Assembly: GCA_014529385.2 (NCBI GenBank)
Contig: CM043942.1
Coordinates: 2,150,501 to 2,214,500, forward strand
Origin: Adiantum capillus-veneris
Taxonomy: Eukaryota > Streptophyta > Polypodiopsida > Polypodiales > Pteridaceae
Length of the DNA stretch: 64,000 nucleotides
Direction: 5' to 3'
The translations under genes and the position numbers were made by a program. The notes beneath the pieces were generated by a model. That model did no database searches. It was not told the origin of the DNA and worked only from the letters and a program-made list of their open reading frames with translations. Shown here piece by piece: positions 56,667-64,000 of the stretch (positions are counted from its first letter, which is position 1; each line of letters opens with the position of its first letter).

Positions 56667-56960
56667 AGGAGGTGAAGAAGAAGAAGATGGAGATGGAGCA
56701 AGAGCACTCTTCAATTGCACAAATGAGAGAATGAGTAAAAATTAGGTTTAGTTGGCTTTTATAGGAGCTCACCCCATTCACACTTGGGCGCCCATGCTTA
56801 ACCAACTAATCCCTTGAATGTCCAAGTTAAAGTGCGCCTCTCATCGGCGATCACTCTACCTTTCCCTATTGGTCCGACAAGCCCTGTACCTGACTCTATC
56901 GAATACATAATACACGTCCGTCGTAGGTGATGGGGTGTCCGTGAGCCGTGAGGGTTAACA
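56380..56960 (-). repeat. Element B 5' LTR (581 bp)
   Basis: Starts (plus strand) TGTGCTCTCC and ends GGGTTAACA. It differs from 43,575-44,151 by five substitutions and a 4-base longer CT tract. A minus-strand TATA box lies at 56,757-56,763. Confidence 0.93.
56757..56763 (-). promoter_or_regulatory. TATA box of element B
   Basis: TATAAAA on the minus strand inside the 5' LTR, upstream of the leader; the 3' LTR has the same box at 43,948-43,954. Confidence 0.65.
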
Positions 56961-56965
56961 GTGTG
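56961..56965 (+). repeat. Target site duplication of element B, right
   Basis: GTGTG, identical to 43,570-43,574. The A LTR continues directly after it. Confidence 0.9.
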
Positions 56966-57214
56966 TGAGAGTGTTCCATTGGTGTTAGGGTTAGTGTAAA
57001 TTCCTTGCTTGTTTGTGGGTTGCTCTAACGATTCTCCTCTTTTGCGTCCTAGTTCGCTCTTAAACTAGGTGGTGCCCCTTGTGTAGTTGGGATTTGGCTG
57101 TGGGTTTGTTGTTTTGGTTTGTGTTGTGTTGTGCCCCAACCCCATTGAGCAGCACGGGAGCCTTGAAGGGTGTCTAGAGGTTGCTCTTCTTGTTGCCCGC
57201 CCCGGACCGCCTCA
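56966..57214 (+). repeat. Element A 3' LTR, right part
   Basis: Continues the A LTR from the insertion site to its CCGCCTCA end, matching 35,479-35,727 with about two substitutions. Confidence 0.9.
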
Positions 57215-57335
57215 GTACTTTAGTGAGGGACAGGTGGTAGCTGAATGAAAAGCGACCGGATACATCAATGTCGTTGGACGTAAAGGCGAGGACTAAGCGC
57301 CTTGTCATTCTGGATGTGAATGGAGTTCTGTTCTC
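57215..57335 (+). pseudogene. Partial copy of the HAD/FCP1-like phosphatase exon
   Basis: Begins at the end of element A with GTACTTTAGTGAGGGACAGG and matches 58,676-58,797, including the RLVILDVNGVLF codons that carry the HAD nucleophile motif. It then runs into intron-type repeat sequence. It is truncated at its 5' side by element A. Confidence 0.7.
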
Positions 57336-58020
57336 AATCCTGCTACTACCACAACCAGGGGTATTTTGTAAAAAAATGACAAAATATGGGGGTTATTTTG
57401 CAAATTTCCAAAATTAGAGGGGTACTCTTTGAATTTCCACAAATTAAAGGGTTTTTTTTTCCTATTTTTTATCCGTACTGGACAATTGAGATCTTTGTTT
57501 TGAGAGCTTAGCATGTTATTTGACACAAATAACCTCCCAAAAAAGGCAATTATGGATAAAAATAATGAAGCAATTCATCTCGAAAGCCTACATAAACAAC
57601 TCATATTCTAGTTTTAGTATCTTGTATTAATGTATAATTAGTATTTTTATAAAAATCAAAAATTTGTTTTACCTTTTTTTAAAAATTACTATCACAACCA
57701 AGGATATTTTGTATTTTATAGAAAATTTGAGTGGCATTTTGGGAAAAAATGACAAAATAAGGAGGTATTTTGTAAATTTTCAAAATTAGAGGGGTACTCT
57801 TGGAGTTTCCACAAATTAGAGGGGTTTTTTGGTAATTTTTCGTAATATTTATCCAAGCAATTATTGATAAAAATAATGCAACAATTCATCTCCAAAGCCT
57901 ACATAAACAACTCATATTCTAGTTTTAGTATCTTGTATTGATATACAATCAGTCTTTTAATGAAAGTCAACAATTTGTTTTTTTAAAAAAAATTACTATC
58001 ACATTTTTTAAATTTGTTTT
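57336..58020. repeat. Intron-type tandem repeats, left block
   Basis: Two to three units starting at ACAACCAGGGGTATTTTG (about 57,350 and 57,690), each with TTAGAGGGGTACTCTTTG, AAGCCTACATAAACAACTC and TAGTATCTTGTATT phrases. The same unit recurs at 59,269-60,320. Confidence 0.85.
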
Positions 58021-59035
58021 TTTGAACCGATTGAGGAAGTTGATGACATAGAGATAAAGCTAGGCAAGAAGAACAATGTAGAAATTCAGGCTGATGAGGA
58101 GGTGGTAGTGGAAGTTCCCTCGACGACCGAGTGTTTGGATGCAACTCCAAAGTATGTAGAGGAGAAGGCACGCAGAAAGACGAGGTAGCAGGCAAAGAGT
58201 GAGGCGAAACTTGCTGACAGTGCGAAGGAGGCGGAACCTGCGGAGGGTGCCAAGGAGGCTACGAAAGTGTATGGCACAAAGGAGGCATCTTATTTTGCGG
58301 AGGAGACAAAAGCCATGGAGGAGGCCGAAGGTGCGGGGCAGGCGACAACCTTAGAAACAGGTTATAACATTGACTGTGCCACACTCTCCGAACTCTTCCT
58401 TATGAAATGTAAAAAGCGCCCCAAAGGTCATGGGCTCAAGCTGTGAACCTCCAAGAATTAGCTATTTAACATCATTTTGTACTTGCTACTGGCTTATCAT
58501 GAAATACGATCCCATTTTGCGTTTGTCAATATTTGGTGTCATGTCAGTCAGATGTTAATGTGTCCATTCCTTGTTATGTCATGCTGTCAACAATTGGTAA
58601 CCTTTAATGGTGCTAAATGTCCACACTTTCTATTGCCAAAAGGCTGGGTGTTCCTTTACTCATTTTGCTTCGTGGTACTTCAGCGAGGGACAGGTGGTGG
58701 CTGAACGAAAAGCGATCGGATACATCAATGCCGCTCAACGTAAAGGGGAGGACTAAGCACCTTGTCATTCTGGATGTGAATGGAGTTCTGTTGAAGGATT
58801 GTCATGAAGAACCCGAAGATTTGTGGAAAATCGCATTTCCAGAGGGATGTAAGCCGCGATGCGTGTAGGTCTCCCGGCACAAATACTGCGTGGTCAGACC
58901 TGATACAGAGGATTTCATCCTTAGCCTGAGGAGGCGATGCGACGTGATGCTTTGGTCAAAGACACAATCTGATGACCATACTGCATGCTTGCTTCCCTAA
59001 GTTGATGAAAATGCAAAGTCTCTTTTTAGGTATGA
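58021..59035 (+). pseudogene. Plant HAD-superfamily/FCP1-like phosphatase gene, broken exons
   Basis: The upstream exon-like part (58,021-58,446) encodes an acidic Glu/Ala-rich linker (EPIEEVDDIEIKLGKK, ATKVYGTKEASYFAEET) with a TAG near 58,186. The next part (about 58,630-59,030) reads TKHLVILDVNGVLLKDCHEE, then VVRPDTEDFILSLRRRCDVM and LWSKTQSDDHTACL. This resembles the catalytic region of plant NLI-interacting-factor/FCP1-like phosphatases, where LDVNG(L/V)L replaces the DxDxT loop. Stops at 58,866 and about 59,000 break it. A donor-like AGGTATGA follows at about 59,029. It is a gene relic or a gene with exons elsewhere. Confidence 0.65.
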
Positions 59036-60320
59036 ATTTTCAAATCTTTATCCTTTCTTGATAATTGAGATTATTTTTCTGAGAGCTTAGCATGATATTT
59101 GACATAAAAAACCTCCCAAAAAAGGAAATTATTTCTAAAAATTATAATGAAGTAACTCATCTTCAAAGCCTACATAAACAATTCATATTCTAGTTTTAGT
59201 ATCTTATACTTCATATACAATCAGTCTTTTTATGACAATTAACAATTTGTTTTATCTTTTAAAAAATCTACTACCACAACCAGGGGTATTTTGTATTTTA
59301 TGGATAATTCATTTTGTAAAAAAATGACAAAATATGGGGGTTATTTTGCAAATTTCCAAAGTTAGAGAGGTACTCTTTGAACTTCCACAAATTAAAGGGT
59401 TTTTTTTGTTATTTTTCCTAATGTTTATCCGTACTTGAGAATTGAGATCTTTGTTTTGAGAGCTTAGCATGTTATTTGACACAAATAACCTCCCAAAAAA
59501 GGCAATTATGGATAAAAATAATGAAGCAATTCATCTCCAAAGCCTACATAAACAACTCATATTCTAGTTTTAGTATCTTGTATTAATGTATAATTAGTAT
59601 TTTTATGAAAATCAAAAATTTGTTTTACCTTTTTTTAAAAATTACTATCACAACCAGGGGTATTTTGTATTTTATGGAAAATTTGAGGGGCATTTTGGGA
59701 AAAAATGACAAAATAAGGAGGTATTTTGTAAATTTTAAAAATTAGTTGGAGTTTCCACAAATTACAGTGGTTTTTTGGTAATTTTTCCTAATCTTTATCC
59801 AGGCAATTATTGATAAAAATAATGAAGCAATTCATCTCCAAAGCCTACATAAACAACTCATATTCTAGTTTTAGTATCTTGTATTGATATACAATCAGTC
59901 TTTTTATGAAAGTCAACAATTTGTTTTTTCTTTTTAAAAAATTACTATCACAACCAGGGGTATTTTGTATTTTATGGAAAATTTGAGGGGCATTTTGGGA
60001 GTAAATGACAATTTATGGGGCTATTTTGTAAATTTTCAAAAACAGAGGGATACTCTTGGAATTTCCAAAAATTAGAGGGGTTTTTTGGTTATTTTTTCTA
60101 ATCTTTATCCAAGAAATAATTGATAAAAATAAGGAAGCAATTCATCTCCAAAGCCTACACAAACAACTCATAGTATCTTGTATTGATATACAATCAGTCT
60201 TTTTATGAAAATCAACAATTTGTTTTATCTGTTTTAGAATTATTATCACAACCAAGGGTATTTTGTATTTATGGAAAATTTGAGGGGCATTTTGGGAATA
60301 AATGACAAAATATGGGGGAT
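59036..60320. repeat. Intron-type tandem repeats of about 300 bp, right block
   Basis: ACAACCAGGGGTATTTTGTA starts units at about 59,275, 59,651, 59,950 and 60,248. Spacings are about 376, 299 and 298 bases. Each unit has the GAGGGGCATTTTGGGA, TTAGAGGGGT, AAGCCTACATAAACAACTCA and TATACAATCAGTCTTTTTATGA phrases. No ORF is present. Confidence 0.9.
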
Positions 60321-60720
60321 CATGAAATTACAATTTACCGTAGTCATGAAATCAAAATATGATAAATTTTTGTATGTCAATAGGTCATTAAATCAATGCG
60401 CTAGCGTAGTCATGAATTCAACGCGCTGGCGCGTTTGTAGCACAAAGCAGGCCAACCAAGTGGCGGCCTCACGTCTGTAAGAGAAAGCAGCTAGTTGGAA
60501 TGACAACCAGGTGGCGGCCTTTGGGGCCCTATCGCTCAGGCCAACCAAGTGTTGATGTGAGGCGCTAATGCTCAGGCCTTAATTTGTGTATGTGTTTAAA
60601 TTGAGGCGCTAGCGCTCTGGCCTTGGACTCTCCCAGCAATTCTTCCTCTCTCGGCAATACATCCTTGCAAAAGTATCTAAGGCGCTAGCTAGCGCTCAGG
60701 CCTAGGATTTTTCAGCTTGC
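60321..60720. repeat. GGCGCTAGCGCTC(A/T)GGCC-type short repeats
   Basis: The phrase GGCGCTA(A/G)(C/T)GCTC(A/T)GGCCT occurs at about 60,562, 60,605 and 60,681. Related GCGCTAGCG and CGCGCTGGCGCG words lie at 60,399 and 60,422. Each core is palindromic (GCGCTAGCGC or close to it). Confidence 0.65.
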
Positions 60721-61200
60721 GACTCTCCCGCCAACCCCCCTTGCATGGGCGCTATTGTAATCACAGCAAGGAAAGAGCCCTGAAGCTTGATTGCTAGGCC
60801 CACTCCATTGAGCTTGATCTGCAAACCTTCTCCATCCGCCCACTTGAGCTCCTCTCCTATACATGGTGTTCCTGATCTGCTGCATTCCTATCCTACGAAA
60901 CTCTCCTTCGTATTGGTACATATCACTAGTGGAGGTAGACTGAGTGATTTAGCAAGTAGAGCTGGGGAGATTTAAGAGGCCTAGGATGAGGGATGCTCCC
61001 ATTTCTCGGAGGAGGTTTTAGTAGAGGATCATATCAATATTGGCAAGACATGGGAAACGTCTTGTGAAAACTCTCATTGTGTTCTTTGAGCTAATTGCCG
61101 ATGTCTAAAGGACAAATTTGATGTGGGAGGTGAGCATGGATAGTGGTATAGAGGGGTGGAGTAGAAGGAGTCCCTTATTGACCTCTATCGAGTTTAAGAG
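60721..61200. other. No gene recognised
   Basis: No supported ORF or repeat. Confidence 0.4.
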
Positions 61201-62360
61201 GGCTAGCTCATGTTTCAATTGGATCGTGGTGTGTGGGGGGCGTGTCGAGGATGTGGAGGGTGTGTCGTCTCCAATGAGGCAGAGTGCAAGATAGATATGG
61301 TCGGCTTCGATATGTATGGGCAGGATGGTGAAAGAGCTAAGCAGGTGGGCGGCTTCTCTAGATCCCTCGAGCTATAACTCCATGTGGTATGCATGTGAGG
61401 CCTCCTGAAATGGGCCACTGGCCTATCCCATTATAAAGAGCCTAATATAAGCAACTGATGGTTGTAGTCTGTGATGCGGGTTTGTCTGTTGCATCTCTCA
61501 TGGTAGCCTCCTCTTGTGTGTCATGTAGTGCCACCGTCTCCTCTGTGTTGTATGTCTCACACTAGTCACAACATGTCCTGGCATTGAAGTCTCCCATGAG
61601 GAAGAGCTCCCCCAGTGTAGAGTAATTCATAATCTCATATGACAAGCATGTGTATGGGGATGGTCTCTCTTTCCCATCCTGCTCCGTCCTTGTAGTAATA
61701 CATATTGAGCCTGAGGGAGGAAGTAGATGAGGGCAATGTAGATGATCCTATCCCGTGATACCTCAAAGCGAATCGAAAGGTAACGGGCCTACAGGGTGCG
61801 TGCAGTAAACTGTATCCTACTTTGGATTCCCTATCTGAATAGTATAGGCACCCCTCCCAATCCTGGTGTAGTGGACTGGAGAGTACTCCCTCGCTGTGAG
61901 GACTTCCACTGAAAGCCATGAATCCTTGGTAGAATCCGCTCTGGGCTCTCATGTGTCTATCAAGAGAATGTGGTCCATCCTCTCATCACCTCCTCAAGCC
62001 TCTCTAGATGTGTCCATAGATTCCCATTGTAGTTCCAAAGTGCCATGTGGATCTCCTCATGTGTCTCATAGGTCACTAATCCCTATGCGATTGTCTTGCC
62101 ATCAATGATGACCCCACCATTTTGGTATATCCCCTTCCAAACCAAGGTCATGATCTTGCACACCTCCAAGTTAGTTTGACAAGCAACCACATTTACAGTA
62201 ATAGGAGGTACAATCGAGGTGGTCACCAGCTATGTCTATATAGGATTCACCTTCAATACCAGATAGAGATCCTTCTCCATGGCTCAGGTCTCCACTGAAA
62301 TGACAGACTCGCCCGTGGATATGCAGATTTGGCCATACTTGAGAGGAGATGTCATTGGAC
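61201..62360 (-). pseudogene. LINE endonuclease relic (second LINE)
   Basis: In three minus-strand frames the ordered motifs of a LINE APE-type endonuclease can be read: ALWNYNGNLWTHLERL, ESPERILPRIHGFQW, TTPGLGGVPILF, RFEVSRDRIIYIALIYF, then LFLMGDFNART (about 61,590-61,620), and further on DGMGQWPISGGLTCIPHG. The GDFN catalytic motif is intact, but frameshifts separate every block. It is unlike the 21.8 kb copy, so a different LINE family is likely. No RT follows within 1 kb. Confidence 0.65.
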
Positions 62361-63515
62361 ACACTTTCAGGATCCCTGCACGAAGGGGTGGCTATTGGAT
62401 ATATTAGTCATCCCAGCCGTGATGTACGTAACGGTAGTGTGGGAACCCAAGTTGACAGATAGCCAGTGGGCACAGATCGAGAGGACACATGTATGATCTC
62501 TTGCTTATTTCAAGGCAAGCGCATAGTGCCATAGGACATCATCAGGGCAGCACTTGCTACCCCTCCATGATAATGGAGGCACTCTTTCAGACGATCTGCT
62601 ACCCCTCCATGATAGTGGAGGTGCATTGACTTGTGCAGGTGAATGGGCAAGTGTGTCCTGAGCTCATGTAAACAACTTGTACTTAAGAGCAGAATAGTGA
62701 TGGCAGAGGAGTTGGAGGGGTGACACCTCAACAGCTGGAAATTGTGGTTGGCCTCCCTCCCTAGACTCTTGACATTCCAAAAAGGACCTCTAGTGTCCTT
62801 CCTATTGCAATAACTGCACCAACTTCCCGATCCGAATCTAGATGTGAATATCTATAATGGAGAATGACAATTCATGCCCATTCCTCCCCGTTCAGTGTTC
62901 AAATTTTTGGTTCCTAGTAACTATGCTTAGTACACATTTTGAGCAGTGATTATACTCAGAGAGCCTGCCTGAATGGCTTCTACGAAGCACAAGTAGACTA
63001 TCATTTTTGAGTTCAGATCATTTTCAGTAGGAGAAAAACACTTACAAATTTTCGCCCATTGTTTTCATGAGGATACATCATTTGGAAAATTACAACCGAC
63101 TGTAGTGGATGAGAATCGGCTTGTGGCAATTACAATAGTACTGAGAAGATTAGAAGCTGCTTGCACAAGCTGGTCCTCCACTAGGGTGAGCCTTGCTACT
63201 TTTTTTTCAAGCACCATTAGGCTTTATAGCAGGTTTTTGGTAGTCGAAGCCAGGCCACTTGCAGGTAATCTCGGGGGGTTCACCACAGAATGTTAGTTTA
63301 CCACGTGAGTTCAAATGAAGGGGTTATTTGATCAGATAAATGTAGAAAATATAATAGGATTGCATTTACAAAAGGGGTTTTTTAATTCAACTTTAGGAAA
63401 ATATCACTTATTTCATAAGTAAATCAGGGTTGTTTTATAATTAGGGGGAAAATTTTTCAGAAAGAGGTTTTTCAAATACCTTTTGAATGCACGTTAACGA
63501 GGGTTTTCTAGTAGT
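62361..63515. other. No gene recognised; short hairpin repeat
   Basis: Two copies of CTACCCCTCCATGATA(A/G)TGGAGG (about 62,549 and 62,600) each form a CCTCCA/TGGAGG hairpin. Otherwise no supported feature. Confidence 0.5.
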
Positions 63516-63516
63516 G

Positions 63517-63535
63517 CCCCCCCCCCCCCCCCCCC
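63517..63535 (+). repeat. C19 homopolymer
   Basis: Run of 19 C. Length in assemblies is unreliable. Confidence 0.9.
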
Positions 63536-64000
63536 GAGCAGGTAATATAAAAAGGACCATATGGTGGGTGTTTTTCCAACACAAGCAAAAAAAGAAGATG
63601 GTAGATCTAGTAGATTGGGGCCTCTTCATCATCTCTATATGGTGTTAGAAAATAGCCCCAAGGTGGCCCTCTTGCAGACAATGCCATCAATATGAGGACC
63701 TACCCTGCAGTCCTATAGAGGGGATCCATAAAGCCATGTAAGGACTCATCTGGTTGCCCAGAATTTGACCAACGAGCTTGGTTATTTATGAGAAGGAAAT
63801 TGTGTCTGTGCTTTTAGCATGCAAGTACATATTGCCAAACAAGCTGAATAAAGAATTCCAAGGTATTTGAATCTTTGTGGAAGTTTCCAAATGCCCATAT
63901 CGTACAAATATGGTGTACTCTACGACTGGCATTTATGACTGTTGGAGGATACAAAACACCATACATTGTGAGATGGCTCTTAAGCTATTTTGAAAACAAA
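63536..64000. other. No gene recognised
   Basis: Nothing supported to the window end. Confidence 0.4.

Larger units (their letters stand above)
43575..56960 (-). mobile_element. Element B: structurally complete Ty3/gypsy retrotransposon (13.4 kb)
   Basis: TG...CA LTRs (577 and 581 bp) flank a leader, one 3,115-codon gag-pol frame, two small ORFs and a 1.4 kb 3' non-coding region on the minus strand. The PBS is TGGCGCCGCTGCCGGGGA, as in Tat/Athila-type elements. A perfect GTGTG duplication borders it and the empty site survives in element A. Five substitutions and one 4-base CT indel separate the LTRs (about 0.9%). No break was seen in any catalytic motif, so it could have moved recently. Confidence 0.93.

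Overview
The window looks like repeat-rich nuclear DNA of a land plant. It holds nested Ty3/gypsy LTR retrotransposons, Ty1/copia and LINE debris, many (CT/GA)n tracts and one decayed plant-type gene. The species cannot be fixed from the sequence; a large-genome plant is the safest reading. No intact host gene, tRNA, rRNA or CRISPR array was seen.

Layout. 1-10,640: a copia-type LTR, then a decayed minus-strand Ty3/gypsy element ('D', Tat-like, with a second plant-type RNase H). D is split by a plus-strand non-autonomous LTR element ('C', gag plus protease only, 3,107-7,820). 10,640-20,640: low-complexity DNA, two further minus-strand C fragments, a large inverted repeat, a copia gag remnant and long microsatellites, including a 66-base G run. 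20,640-25,000: a decayed plus-strand LINE. 26,300-28,650: a second gag-plus-protease fragment ('E') with no reverse transcriptase. 29,900-30,620: a 358-base tandem duplication. 30,690-32,491: a fourth C copy, minus strand.

32,492-57,214 is the core. Element 'A' (plus strand, LTRs 33,011-35,727 and 42,088-57,214) carries four small ORFs before gag, in two duplicated families, and then gag-protease-RT and integrase separated by one in-frame TAG. Its RNase H region is collapsed. It is preceded by a second copy of its own integrase tail, so LTR and internal sequence are arranged in tandem. Element 'B' (minus strand, 43,575-56,960) sits inside A's 3' LTR with a perfect 5-base target duplication. 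B looks structurally complete: 577/581-base LTRs with five substitutions between them, a PBS, a purine tract, one uninterrupted 3,115-codon gag-pol frame, a second protease-like domain after integrase, and two small downstream ORFs.

57,215-60,320 holds two partial copies of a plant HAD/FCP1-like phosphatase gene embedded in roughly 300-base intron-type tandem repeats. 61,200-62,360 is a minus-strand LINE endonuclease relic. The order of events that can be read is D, then C into D; A later; B into A last.

The most novel points are the pre-gag accessory module of A, the dual protease-like domains and unusual zinc-knuckle spacing of B, and the two gag-protease families that share a D-P-G active-site loop. 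Identities given are hand counts from the sequence and no search was run.
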